From the NCBI GenBank assembly GCA_900101355.1, contig FMUV01000028.1, positions 1 to 32,701 on the forward strand: a stretch of 32,701 bases of DNA, in the 5' to 3' direction. This DNA comes from Ruminococcus sp. YE282. GTDB lineage: Bacteria; Bacillota; Clostridia; Oscillospirales; Acutalibacteraceae. Shown piece after piece: positions 16,780 to 25,047 of this stretch; the stretch's first letter is position 1; each line of letters begins with the position of its first letter. Made by a program: the position numbers and the translations under genes. The notes beneath the pieces are model-generated. The model made no database searches, was not told the origin of the DNA, and was given only the letters and a program-made list of their open reading frames with translations.

Positions 16780-17823
16780 TTAAAGTTTATTAACCTCATC
16801 AATAAGTGCATCAACAAGTTTATCCTCAGGAACTTTGTAAAGAATTTCACCCTTTTTGAAGACGAGACCACACCCGTCGCCGCCTGCTATTCCGATATCA
16901 GCTTCGCGAGCTTCTCCGGGACCGTTCACTACACAGCCCATAACAGCTACTTTTATATTTTTATTGCAGTCTCTGAGTCTTTCCTCAACCTCACCTGCAA
17001 TTTTTACGAGGTCAATTCTTGTTCTGCCGCAGGTTGGACATGAAACAAACTGTATTCCGCTTTTATCAATATCAAGTGCTTTCAATATATCTTTTGCAGC
17101 ATAAACTTCACGCACAGGGTCGGCGGTAAGAGATACACGGATAGTGTCGCCGATTCCGTGCAACAAAAGCGAACCTATACCGGCTGAAGATTTTATAAGT
17201 CCCATACGTTCAGTTCCCGCTTCGGTAACACCGAGATGAAGCGGATAGTCGCATTGCTGAGAAGCAAGCTCATAAGCCTTTATCATAGTCGAAACAGTTG
17301 AGCTTTTCATTGACAAAACTATATCGTGAAAATCAAATTTTTCTAAAAGCGAAGCATGATACAGTGCGCTGTCGCACAATGCCTGCGGAGTCGGATGACC
17401 GTACTTGGCAAGGATATCTTTTTCGAGCGAACCTGAATTAACACCGATGCGAATAGGAATATTTCTTGCCTTGCAAGCCTGTGCTACCGCCTTAACCATA
17501 TCGTCTGAGCCAATGTTGCCCGGGTTAATACGTATTTTATCCACTCCGGCTGCACATGCTTCAAGCGCAAGCTTATAATTAAAGTGTATATCCGCAACAA
17601 TCGGAACATCTACTGCCTCTTTTAAAGCCGGAATCAACTTTACCGCATCCATATTCGGGATTGCTGCTCTAATAATCTGACATCCTGCGGCTTCAAGCCT
17701 TTTGGCCTGATTTACAGAACCTTCTATATCTGTTGACGGAATATTCAGCATTGACTGTATAGAAACATCTGCACCACCGCCGATTTTTATATTTCCTGCT
17801 TTTACCTGAATTTTACTGCTCAT
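16780..17823 (-). CDS. ispG: 4-hydroxy-3-methylbut-2-en-1-yl diphosphate synthase IspG
   Basis: The 347-residue iron-sulphur enzyme reduces MEcPP to HMBPP, the penultimate step of the MEP isoprenoid pathway. The N-terminal TIM-barrel carries VSIQSMLNIPSTD, ADIHFNYKLAL and KIRINPGNIG. The C-terminal domain carries the [4Fe-4S] cysteines in FVSCPTCGRT and AVMGCVVNGPGEA. The length is that of the bacterial two-domain form. ATG 17823 has GGAGGAAAT upstream and follows rseP by 10 bases. With dxr two genes upstream, this run encodes two MEP steps. Confidence 0.97.
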   Translation of the reverse strand: MSSKIQVKAGNIKIGGGADVSIQSMLNIPSTDIEGSVNQAKRLEAAGCQIIRAAIPNMDAVKLIPALKEAVDVPIVADIHFNYKLALEACAAGVDKIRINPGNIGSDDMVKAVAQACKARNIPIRIGVNSGSLEKDILAKYGHPTPQALCDSALYHASLLEKFDFHDIVLSMKSSTVSTMIKAYELASQQCDYPLHLGVTEAGTERMGLIKSSAGIGSLLLHGIGDTIRVSLTADPVREVYAAKDILKALDIDKSGIQFVSCPTCGRTRIDLVKIAGEVEERLRDCNKNIKVAVMGCVVNGPGEAREADIGIAGGDGCGLVFKKGEILYKVPEDKLVDALIDEVNKL

Positions 17824-17833
17824 ATTTCCTCCG

Positions 17834-19219
17834 TCAGCTCATTCCCGGCATTGTTCCGGTTATAAGCTGCCATACATCTTTAAATGATATTACAATCATA
17901 AACAAAATTAAAATTATTAAGCCTGCTGCATTTACAACCTGTTCCACCTTACGTGGAATCGGTTTGCGGAAAATTCCCTCAATAAGCAGGAATAAAAATC
18001 TTCCGCCGTCAAGTGCCGGAAACGGTAACATATTAACAATACCAAGATTGACAGTAATCAGAATCATTACAAATAAGATGTTTTTTACAGCACTCAAGAA
18101 TCCTGTTTCAAGTCCCTTTGAAGCCACTGTTGTAACTGCTGTTGCAATGCCGACAGGGCCTGACAAATCAGTAAAAGTAAAACGTCCCTGAACAAGCCAT
18201 ACGAGTGATGTCCAAACAGTTTTAGCCATAGAACAGGTTCCTGTAAATGTTTGTTCAATTACAGAGCCAAAATTTTTATCTATGCTTTCAAGATAAAAAT
18301 CAAAAGCCAAAGACGGCGAATCATTTTCTTTTGCTTTTTCGTCTGCGTAATAAGTGTATAACTGAACATCGCTGATTTTTACTTTTTCTCCGTTACGAAT
18401 TACCGTAAAGTCAGTAGAAAATCTTTTGCGAGTATCTTTTTCAATAATTTGAGGATTATCATAATCGTAGTTTGAATTTTCAAAATATCCGTAAATATTT
18501 TTTAATCCCTCAAGCAAATACCCATATGCCTCATCTTTTGTTGCAGCGTCGTTGATTTTGGCACACGAATCCTGAAGAACTCCGTAAAAATCTTTTAATG
18601 TATCACTATCGGGATTTTCATCGGCAACAACCTTTTTATAGGCATTACAAGCTTCAATTGTACAGTCCTGCTTATATATTTCAACAGAATGTCCGTCAAC
18701 TTCCTGACATTTTAAAGTCGCAAGACTAAATTGCAAATCACGTGAATTCCAAATTGAATAGCCGTTGACATCTACAATTTTGTCGCCTGCTTTCAGACCG
18801 CAATTAGCAGAAAAGGAGTTTGGCACAAACTCCTGAATTGTGGTTGAGGCATAACTGTCTGCCTGAACGGTATATACAAACATAAGAAGAAAGCCGAGAA
18901 TAATATTCATAACAGCACCTGCTATGATTATTATCATTCTCTTCCATATTTTTGCATTATTAAAAGCACGGGGATTATCGCTTTCTTCGTCCTCACCTTC
19001 CATTGCACAGTAACCGCCGATTGGAAATAATCTAAAGGAATACATGGTTTCACCCTTGGTAAATCCAAAAAGCCTTGGACCCATACCAAGTGCAAACTCA
19101 TTGACCTTTACACCTGAAAGCTTTGCGATAATAAAATGACCGAGTTCGTGTGAAAAAATAATCAGTTCAAAAAGAAAGATACCGATTATTATTAAGGCTA
19201 TGATAATTAATACCTGCAT
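17834..19219 (-). CDS. rseP: RIP metalloprotease RseP/RasP (site-2 protease) with enlarged PDZ region
   Basis: The 461-residue intramembrane zinc protease cleaves transmembrane substrates such as anti-sigma factors and signal-peptide remnants. The zinc motif HELGH (24-28) lies in the first helix, and the third zinc ligand region NMLPFPALDGGR starts at about 396. A PDZ domain begins near 125 (FVPNSFSANCGLKAGDKIVDVNG). The PDZ is interrupted by roughly 95 residues (about 171-266) rich in Asp, Asn, Tyr and Cys; the PDZ then resumes at FTVIRNGEKVKI. That makes the protein longer than most RasP homologues. GGAG lies 13 bases before the ATG, a long spacing, and an in-frame stop just upstream rules out earlier starts. 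Confidence 0.94.
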   Translation of the reverse strand: MQVLIIIALIIIGIFLFELIIFSHELGHFIIAKLSGVKVNEFALGMGPRLFGFTKGETMYSFRLFPIGGYCAMEGEDEESDNPRAFNNAKIWKRMIIIIAGAVMNIILGFLLMFVYTVQADSYASTTIQEFVPNSFSANCGLKAGDKIVDVNGYSIWNSRDLQFSLATLKCQEVDGHSVEIYKQDCTIEACNAYKKVVADENPDSDTLKDFYGVLQDSCAKINDAATKDEAYGYLLEGLKNIYGYFENSNYDYDNPQIIEKDTRKRFSTDFTVIRNGEKVKISDVQLYTYYADEKAKENDSPSLAFDFYLESIDKNFGSVIEQTFTGTCSMAKTVWTSLVWLVQGRFTFTDLSGPVGIATAVTTVASKGLETGFLSAVKNILFVMILITVNLGIVNMLPFPALDGGRFLFLLIEGIFRKPIPRKVEQVVNAAGLIILILFMIVISFKDVWQLITGTMPGMS

Positions 19220-19255
19220 TAAAATAATTCAACTCCAAAATAAATTACCGCAAAA

Positions 19256-20404
19256 TCACTTTACAATATCAATAACATACTGTCTTGCAAGCGCATCGGC
19301 TTTTAAAACATCATCAACGCACTTTGGTTCAAAGTTTGTAATATTATCAACTGCACTCATAACCAAATCGCCTATCTCAAGGAAAGAAACTTTTCCATCT
19401 CTGAAAAGCATATTTGCCACCTCATTTGCTCCGTTTGCAATTGCAGTCGCAACTCCGCCTGCATCAATTGCTTTTTTGCAAGCACGTAGACATTTAAATG
19501 TGTTGTAATCCGGTTCAAAGAATGTAAGTTTACCAATCTGCGCCAAATTAAGTTCGTCGACAGGCGATTCATATCTTTTGGGATATGTAATTGCATACTG
19601 AATGGGGATTCTCATATCAGGAAGACCAAGTTGCGCAATTACCGAATTATCATTATATTCTATCATAGAATGAATAATACTCTCACGGTGGACAACGACG
19701 TCAATATCCTTTGCCGGGACATTGAACAACCATCTTGCTTCTATTATCTCAAGTCCCTTATTCATCATTGTAGCAGAGTCAATTGTGATTTTTGCACCCA
19801 TACTCCAGTTTGGATGGTTTAAGGCTTGCTCAACCGTAACGTTCTTTAAATCTTCCACTGTCTTACCGAAGAACGGACCGCCCGAAGCGGTTAAAATCAA
19901 TTTTTTAAGAAATTTTTTATCCGGCATTCCCTGAATACATTGAAAGATAGCGGAGTGTTCGCTATCAACAGGCAGCAATCTTACACCGTTATTTTTAACC
20001 GCATCTGTTACAAGCGCACCGCCTGCAACCAATGTTTCTTTATTGGCAAGAGCTATGTCTTTTTTTGCTTGGGCCGCAGCAAGCGTCGGTTGTAACCCAA
20101 CCATTCCAACAACTGAATTAACAATCAGCTGCGCTTGTTTTATCTGAGAGGCTGCAATAAGACCGTTCATTCCGCTTAATACTTTAGTTTCGGTATCGCT
20201 TATATTAACTTTAAATTCTTTTGCCTTTTCTTCATCAAAAACAACAGCAAGCAAAGGTTTGTATTTTCGCACCTGTTCTTCAAGCTTTTTTATATTGCCA
20301 AAGGCAGTCAGTGCAGAAACATTTAAACCGAGCTTATCGACAACATCAAGAGTTTGAGTGCCGATTGAACCTGTTGAACCTAAAATAGAAATGTTATTAA
20401 TCAT
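19256..20404 (-). CDS. dxr: 1-deoxy-D-xylulose-5-phosphate reductoisomerase
   Basis: The 382-residue NADPH- and metal-dependent enzyme turns DXP into MEP, the committed step of the non-mevalonate pathway. The NADPH-binding motif ILGSTGSIG lies at about 7-15, followed by ALANKETLVAGG, the metal site PVDSEHSAIFQC, LTASGGPF, KITIDSATMMNKGLE and VVHRESIIHSM. The length is typical. Its ribosome site GGGG overlaps the cdsA stop. Downstream ispG shows that the cell makes isoprenoids by the MEP route; the neighbour uppS uses the product. Confidence 0.97.
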   Translation of the reverse strand: MINNISILGSTGSIGTQTLDVVDKLGLNVSALTAFGNIKKLEEQVRKYKPLLAVVFDEEKAKEFKVNISDTETKVLSGMNGLIAASQIKQAQLIVNSVVGMVGLQPTLAAAQAKKDIALANKETLVAGGALVTDAVKNNGVRLLPVDSEHSAIFQCIQGMPDKKFLKKLILTASGGPFFGKTVEDLKNVTVEQALNHPNWSMGAKITIDSATMMNKGLEIIEARWLFNVPAKDIDVVVHRESIIHSMIEYNDNSVIAQLGLPDMRIPIQYAITYPKRYESPVDELNLAQIGKLTFFEPDYNTFKCLRACKKAIDAGGVATAIANGANEVANMLFRDGKVSFLEIGDLVMSAVDNITNFEPKCVDDVLKADALARQYVIDIVK

Positions 20405-20406
20405 AA

Positions 20407-21240
20407 TTACCCCAGTGTTATAAAAGGTATAAATTGACCTACCAAAATAATAGCAGGTGCTGTAAAAATTATGCTGTCACATCTGTCAAGCATTCCGCCG
20501 TGTCCCGGAAAAATAGAACCGTAATCTTTTATATTAAGACTGCGTTTAATAAGAGAAAAGCTCAGGTCACCGAGTATGGATAGCGGAGCATCAATAAAAC
20601 CAAGAAGCGCAAGTGCCCACAGATTAATCGTAACATCAGGCATAATAATATATTGGAATACAAGTCCCATCAATACAGCGGATAAGATGCAGAAAATCAC
20701 GCCGCCTATTGCGCCCTCTATTGTCTTCTTTGGGCTGATGTTGGGGCAAAGTTTGTGTGTGCCAAATGCAGCTCCAATAAAAAATCCGCCGGCATCTGCC
20801 ATCCATGGCAATAAGAAAGCAAGAATAAAGTAAAAAATCACAGTTCTTTTATCATTGCACATAACGGCAATAGAACTCATACCAAATGATATGAGAAGCG
20901 TACCGAATAAAGAATATGAAAGGTCATGGTATGTCAGCTTTTTATGACTCATAATTATAACGAAAAATCCGATTATCATTACCGCATACAAAATTAAATG
21001 CAGATATTGAGTCATAATTACAAGCGGAAGAACAAAAGCAAAAGCCATACAGGGAATTGAAAGCGGATAACTTTTGAGCAAATTTTTAGCATGCAAATAT
21101 TCCCCGGTCATAAAAGCCGAACAGGCTCCGATTACCATTATTCCAATAATCGGACTCAGATATACCGAAGCAAACATTATAATTAACATTGCCGATATGC
21201 CTACTACTGCAGTCAGCAAACGTGGTTTTAATGATTTCAT
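20407..21240 (-). CDS. cdsA: Phosphatidate cytidylyltransferase CdsA
   Basis: This multi-pass membrane enzyme makes CDP-diacylglycerol from phosphatidic acid and CTP, the branch point for anionic phospholipids. Several hydrophobic helices are followed by PKKTIEGAIGG and the family signature SFSLIKRSLNIKDYG with IFPGHGGMLDRCDS, which holds the metal-binding Asp residues. I use ATG 21240 (MKSLKPRLLTA), which gives the usual N-terminus. ATG 21246 and TTG 21249 are also in frame; AAAGAAAG is a weak ribosome site that fits 21240 or 21246. Confidence 0.95.
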   Translation of the reverse strand: MKSLKPRLLTAVVGISAMLIIMFASVYLSPIIGIMVIGACSAFMTGEYLHAKNLLKSYPLSIPCMAFAFVLPLVIMTQYLHLILYAVMIIGFFVIIMSHKKLTYHDLSYSLFGTLLISFGMSSIAVMCNDKRTVIFYFILAFLLPWMADAGGFFIGAAFGTHKLCPNISPKKTIEGAIGGVIFCILSAVLMGLVFQYIIMPDVTINLWALALLGFIDAPLSILGDLSFSLIKRSLNIKDYGSIFPGHGGMLDRCDSIIFTAPAIILVGQFIPFITLG

Positions 21241-21293
21241 ACACATCAACTTTCTTTAAAAGATACGCCTTTGTTTTTCAAAGAAAAAGCAAA

Positions 21294-22046
21294 TTATACT
21301 CCACCGTAACGTCTGCTTCGGTGAGAATAAATTCTCAATGCTTCATCCAAATCAGATTTTTGAAAATCCGGCCAGAGCTTATTCATAATAACAAACTCTG
21401 TGTAAGCAGCTTGCCACAACATAAAATTAGATATTCTGTATTCGCCGCTTGGTCTGATAATTAAATCCGGGTCAGGTTGACCGGCTGTGTACAGGTAATT
21501 TGAAATTAGACTTTCATTAATATCGGAATCTGAGATTTTACCTTGTTTTACATCCGCACAAATATTTTTTACAGCCCTGACAATTTCGTCTCTGCTTCCG
21601 TAATTCATTGCAATGTTGAGAACCATTCCGCTGCGGTTCTTTGAGCTTCCTTCGTTCTCAATCATAAGCTGCTGCAAATCTTCGGTGAAATGTGATTTAT
21701 CTCCGATAAATTTTACAATAATATCATCATCTTTAAAGTCACTTAGAGCTTCCTCCAAATATGACTTAAACAGCTTCATCAAAGAATTTACTTCATCCTG
21801 CGGTCGTTTCCAATTTTCCGTTGAAAAAGCATAAACAGTTAGATACTTGATGCCTACCTCAGAACAATAACGGGTTATCTTGCGAAAAGTCTTTGCTCCT
21901 TCGGAGTGCCCTGCCTTTCGCGGAAGACCACGTCTTTTTGCCCAACGCCCATTGCCGTCCATAATAATACCAACGTGGACAGGAAGCTGTATATCAGACA
22001 AGTCAGCGCTGTGATTTTCCTCTTTATTTCTTGAAAAGAAAGCCAT
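21294..22046 (-). CDS. uppS: Isoprenyl transferase (undecaprenyl diphosphate synthase)
   Basis: This cis-prenyltransferase elongates farnesyl diphosphate with IPP to undecaprenyl diphosphate, the lipid carrier for peptidoglycan. The catalytic motif VGIIMDGNGRWAKRRG carries Asp30, then YLTVYAFSTENWKRP, and the C-terminal signature DLIIRPSGEYRISNFMLWQ with the IPP-binding Arg is intact. I place the start at ATG 22046, with GGAGATGTAAT upstream and the frr stop one base away. The longer frame to 22106 would overlap frr and has no support. Length is about 250 residues. Confidence 0.96.
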   Translation of the reverse strand: MAFFSRNKEENHSADLSDIQLPVHVGIIMDGNGRWAKRRGLPRKAGHSEGAKTFRKITRYCSEVGIKYLTVYAFSTENWKRPQDEVNSLMKLFKSYLEEALSDFKDDDIIVKFIGDKSHFTEDLQQLMIENEGSSKNRSGMVLNIAMNYGSRDEIVRAVKNICADVKQGKISDSDINESLISNYLYTAGQPDPDLIIRPSGEYRISNFMLWQAAYTEFVIMNKLWPDFQKSDLDEALRIYSHRSRRYGGV

Positions 22047-22047
22047 A

Positions 22048-22602
22048 TTACATCTCCAAAATTTCTTTTTGCTTATCTGCTGAAATTTTATCAATATTCT
22101 TGACAAATTTATCTGTCAAATCCTGAGTTTTCTTCTCGCCGAGCTTCAAATCATCTTCTGTCAAATCGCCTGTCTTTTTCATAGCTTTTAACTTTTCAAT
22201 TGTGTCACGTCTGACGTTTCTGATTTGAACCTTTGTTTCTTCGGCAATCTTCTGAACGTCCTTAACGATTTCCTTACGTCTGTCCTCAGTAAGCGGTGGA
22301 AAAATAAGTCTGATGATTTTTCCGTCATTCTGAGGATTAATGCCGATATCAGAAGTCTGAATTGCTTTTTCTACTTGTTTGAGAACCGAAGCGTCCCAAG
22401 GCTGAATTGTAAGAGTGCGAGCTTCTGTTACCGAAACAGCAGCAAGCTGATTTACAGGTGTAGGGGTGCCGTAATAATCAACTTTAATTTTATCAAGAAC
22501 AGCCGGATTTGCTCTTCCGGCTCTTATTTCTGAAAAGTCCTGACACATATGGTCAAGTCTTCTGTTCATTCTTTCCTCAGCCTTTTTTAATTGTTCTTGC
22601 AT
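22048..22602 (-). CDS. frr: Ribosome recycling factor
   Basis: The 184-residue protein works with EF-G to split post-termination ribosomes. It has the two-domain L-shape signature: EIRAGRANPAVLDKIKVDYYGTPTP at the hinge to the beta domain, LTIQPWDASVLKQVEKAI, and the long C-terminal helix with RRKEIVKDVQKIAEE and VRNVRRDTIEKLKAMK-like sequence. The length is exactly that of the family. TTAGGAGGCA lies before ATG 22602. It lies between pyrH (41-base gap) and uppS, the standard Firmicutes position. Confidence 0.97.
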   Translation of the reverse strand: MQEQLKKAEERMNRRLDHMCQDFSEIRAGRANPAVLDKIKVDYYGTPTPVNQLAAVSVTEARTLTIQPWDASVLKQVEKAIQTSDIGINPQNDGKIIRLIFPPLTEDRRKEIVKDVQKIAEETKVQIRNVRRDTIEKLKAMKKTGDLTEDDLKLGEKKTQDLTDKFVKNIDKISADKQKEILEM

Positions 22603-22643
22603 ACTTTATGCCTCCTAAATTCTAAATTTAAAGTGTCAAATTA

Positions 22644-23357
22644 TTAATCTTCGCTGTTTACGACAGTACCGATATTTTCGCCGCATACTGCCTTGTAAAT
22701 GTTTTCGGGGTCGTCAATGCTGAAAACCAAAATCGGAATATTGTTATCCTTGCAAAGTGAAGCAGCTGTGCTGTCCATTACGGCAAGGTCTTTGTTCAAA
22801 ACTTCGTGATATGAAACGGTATCATATTTTTTAGCATTAGGGTTAGTTTTTGGGTCGCTGTCATAAACGCCGTCAACCATTGTTGCTTTCATAATAATAT
22901 CAGCTTCCATTTCCGCAGCTCTTAAAGCAGCAGCGGTATCTGTGCTGAAAAACGGATTTCCGGTTCCGCAGCCAAAGATTACAACTCTTCCCTTTTCAAG
23001 GTGACGGATAGCCTTATTTCTTATATACGGCTCAGCAACCTGATGCATGGAAATAGCAGTCTGAACTCTTACAACAACATCAAGCTGCTCCAAAGCGTCG
23101 GCAACGCCCAAAGCATTGATAGCGGTTGCAAGCATTCCCATATGGTCTGCTCTTGTTCTGTCCATTTCTCCTGAACTTCTGCCGCGCCAAAAATTACCGC
23201 CGCCTACAACAATTGCTACCTCAACACCTGCGTCAACACATTTTTTTATCGGCTCGCAAATCTTAAGGACCGTATCAAAATCAATTCCGTGTTTTAAATT
23301 ACCCGCAAGTGACTCACCGGAAAGTTTTAGCAATACTCTTTTATACTTTGGTTTCAT
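22644..23357 (-). CDS. pyrH: UMP kinase PyrH
   Basis: The 237-residue enzyme of the amino-acid-kinase fold phosphorylates UMP to UDP and is usually hexameric and GTP-regulated. It opens [12 protein letters not shown], with the nucleotide-site [10 protein letters not shown], the UMP-binding [16 protein letters not shown] and [14 protein letters not shown] place the start at ATG 23357 ([10 protein letters not shown]), with GTGGGGTG upstream. The frame to 23399 would begin inside the promoter. It is the first gene of the run ending with polC and the AI-2E-type transporter; rpsB and tsf, often just upstream, are not in the window. Confidence 0.96.
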   Translation of the reverse strand: MKPKYKRVLLKLSGESLAGNLKHGIDFDTVLKICEPIKKCVDAGVEVAIVVGGGNFWRGRSSGEMDRTRADHMGMLATAINALGVADALEQLDVVVRVQTAISMHQVAEPYIRNKAIRHLEKGRVVIFGCGTGNPFFSTDTAAALRAAEMEADIIMKATMVDGVYDSDPKTNPNAKKYDTVSYHEVLNKDLAVMDSTAASLCKDNNIPILVFSIDDPENIYKAVCGENIGTVVNSED

Positions 23358-23390
23358 AGTATAACACCCCACTATATTATAAGTATCTAT

Positions 23391-23419
23391 ATAATACAAT
23401 ATATTGTGCGTTTTGTAAA
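23391..23419 (-). promoter_or_regulatory. Predicted SigA promoter of the pyrH-polC run
   Basis: On the minus strand TTTACA (23414-23419) and TATTAT (23391-23396) are separated by exactly 17 bases. The predicted start is near 23384, about 27 bases before ATG 23357. No comparably good promoter is seen further down the run, so it may drive all nine genes to the AI-2E-type transporter. Confidence 0.65.
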
Positions 23420-23475
23420 GGAAAACAAGGGATATTTTGCTAAATTGTGTTTATATAAAGTTAAATATAAACAAA

Positions 23476-23505
23476 TAACACGGTATACTCTCGCATACCG
23501 TGTTA
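23476..23505 (-). terminator. Terminator of the amino-acid ABC importer operon
   Basis: The 11-base arms TAACACGGTAT (23476-23486) and ATACCGTGTTA (23495-23505) pair perfectly around an 8-base loop. On the minus strand the stem is followed by TTTGTTTATATTT. It lies 17 bases past the stop of the ATPase gene and separates the importer from the pyrH promoter. Confidence 0.85.
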
Positions 23506-23522
23506 ATAAAAATTATAATACT

Positions 23523-24263
23523 TTATAATACTTTTGACAAAAAATCTTTTAATCTCGGGTTCTTTGGATTAGCAAAAAATTCTTTTGGTTCGCCTTGCTC
23601 AACGATTACGCCGTTGTCTACAAATGCCACGTTAGTACCAACTTCGCGAGCAAATCCCATTTCGTGCGTAACTACAACCATTGTCATACCTTCTTTTGCA
23701 AGCTGCTTCATTACCTCAAGAACTTCACCAACCATCTCTGGGTCAAGTGCCGAAGTAGGTTCATCAAAAAGCATAACGTCAGGATTCATACAAAGCGCTC
23801 TTACAATGGCAATTCTTTGCTTTTGACCTCCGGAAAGCTGAGAAGGATAAGCGTCAGCTCTGTCTGCGAGTCCGACACGCTTCAAAAGTCTCATTGCGTT
23901 CTCATTTGCCTCTTCTTTGCTTTGCTTTAACAGCTTTATCGGTCCGAGAGTCATATTTTTCAGAACCGTCATATGCGGAAAAAGATTATACTGCTGAAAA
24001 ACCATTCCTATCTTTTGACGGTGAAGATTTATGTTTACCGATGGGTCGGTGATATCTGTACCCTCAAAACATATTGTGCCTGATGTGGGCTCTTCAAGAA
24101 GATTAAGACAACGCAAAAACGTTGATTTACCTGAACCTGACGCACCAATTACAACCATTACGTCGCCCTTGTGAATTTCTGCATTGATTCCTTTAAGTAC
24201 TTCAACGTTGCCAAATGACTTGCACAGATTGTCAACCTTTATTAATACATTATCAGTGGTCAC
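23523..24263 (-). CDS. Polar amino-acid ABC transporter ATPase (GlnQ/HisP-type)
   Basis: This protein of about 246 residues powers import of a polar amino acid or related solute. Walker A is GASGSGKST, the Q-loop is in [14 protein letters not shown], the ABC signature is LSGGQ, Walker B is [12 protein letters not shown], and the H-loop is VVVTHEMGF. These fit the GlnQ subfamily (PAAT). I choose GTG 24263 as start because AGAGGAGG lies 10 bases before it; the TTG at 24284 is part of that ribosome site. The gene overlaps the permease end by 11 bases. It is the last gene of the operon. Confidence 0.94.
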   Translation of the reverse strand: MTTDNVLIKVDNLCKSFGNVEVLKGINAEIHKGDVMVVIGASGSGKSTFLRCLNLLEEPTSGTICFEGTDITDPSVNINLHRQKIGMVFQQYNLFPHMTVLKNMTLGPIKLLKQSKEEANENAMRLLKRVGLADRADAYPSQLSGGQKQRIAIVRALCMNPDVMLFDEPTSALDPEMVGEVLEVMKQLAKEGMTMVVVTHEMGFAREVGTNVAFVDNGVIVEQGEPKEFFANPKNPRLKDFLSKVL

Positions 24264-24984
24264 TGTTACGCAACCTCCTCTCAAGCTTTTTAAGCAGGAA
24301 CGTCAAAATGAGCACTATAATCAAATATATAAGTGCAACTGTAATAAGCGGGAAAAACGCCTCATAAGTTCTTGAACGAATCAGGTTTCCTACATATGTC
24401 AAATCCTGCAAAGCGACATAGCCTGCAACCGAAGTCTCTTTAACAAGCACAATAAATTCATTTCCAAGTGCAGGAAGTATATTTTTAAAGGCTTGCGGCA
24501 GTATTATGTGAATCATCGTACTGCTGTAATTAAAGCCAAGCGAGCGACTTGCCTCAAATTGTCCTTTGTCAATAGACATAATGCCTGAGCGCACTATTTC
24601 AGCGACATATGCACCGGAATTTATACCAAATGAAAGTATAGCCGCAAAAATACCGTTACGTGATGAAGCAAAAACGATAAAATACATAATCATCAGCTGA
24701 ATTACAACCGGCGTGCCTCTGATTATCGTTATGTAAATATTACAAAGAAAATTCAAAAACTTAAGAATAAAGTCGCTGAAATTTCTGCATTTTTTGCCCT
24801 GAACCGTCATATCGTGCGTTGAACGTATAACAGCAATCAAAAAGCCGAGAACCAAACCGATTAAAGCGGCAAATATAGTAATTTGTACCGTAACGCCCAA
24901 GCCGTTTAAAAGTTGGAGCCATCGGTCATCGGTTATGAAAGTTTTTTCAAAACTTGACGAAATCTCAGAAAAAAAATCCTGCAT
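24253..24984 (-). CDS. Polar amino-acid ABC transporter permease (GlnP/HisM-type)
   Basis: The 243-residue inner-membrane subunit is of the PAAT family. It begins [19 protein letters not shown], the usual first helix with the LxGxxxTl-like motif, then [19 protein letters not shown], and the ATPase-contacting EAA loop [35 protein letters not shown] is conserved in this family. As a single permease it would act as a homodimer with two copies of the ATPase. AAAGGGATATT precedes ATG 24984. It follows the binding-protein gene after a 63-base gap holding a hairpin-like structure. Confidence 0.94.
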   Translation of the reverse strand: MQDFFSEISSSFEKTFITDDRWLQLLNGLGVTVQITIFAALIGLVLGFLIAVIRSTHDMTVQGKKCRNFSDFILKFLNFLCNIYITIIRGTPVVIQLMIMYFIVFASSRNGIFAAILSFGINSGAYVAEIVRSGIMSIDKGQFEASRSLGFNYSSTMIHIILPQAFKNILPALGNEFIVLVKETSVAGYVALQDLTYVGNLIRSRTYEAFFPLITVALIYLIIVLILTFLLKKLERRLRNSDH

Positions 24985-25000
24985 ATTAATATCCCTTTAC

Positions 25001-25037
25001 ATAATCAGCAGCCGACTACCGTAGATAATCAGCTGCT
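25001..25037 (-). other. Imperfect hairpin and 9-base direct repeat between binding-protein and permease genes
   Basis: AGCAGC (25007-25012) pairs with GCTGCT (25032-25037), with CTA/TAG pairing inside. ATAATCAGC occurs twice (25001-25009 and 25025-25033). No T-tract follows, so a full terminator is unlikely. Hairpins after binding-protein genes often protect that mRNA segment to give excess binding protein; that is inference here. Confidence 0.35.
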
Positions 25038-25047
25038 AAACGAATTA

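Noticed and set aside
22047..22106. Longer uppS start at 22106
   Set aside because: It would overlap frr by about 59 bases, whereas ATG 22046 has an excellent ribosome site at the frr stop.
23375..23396. AT-only inverted repeat TATTATA-N8-TATAATA around the pyrH start region
   Set aside because: It overlaps the -10, whose TATTAT is itself part of the repeat, and consists only of A and T, so chance is the simplest explanation.
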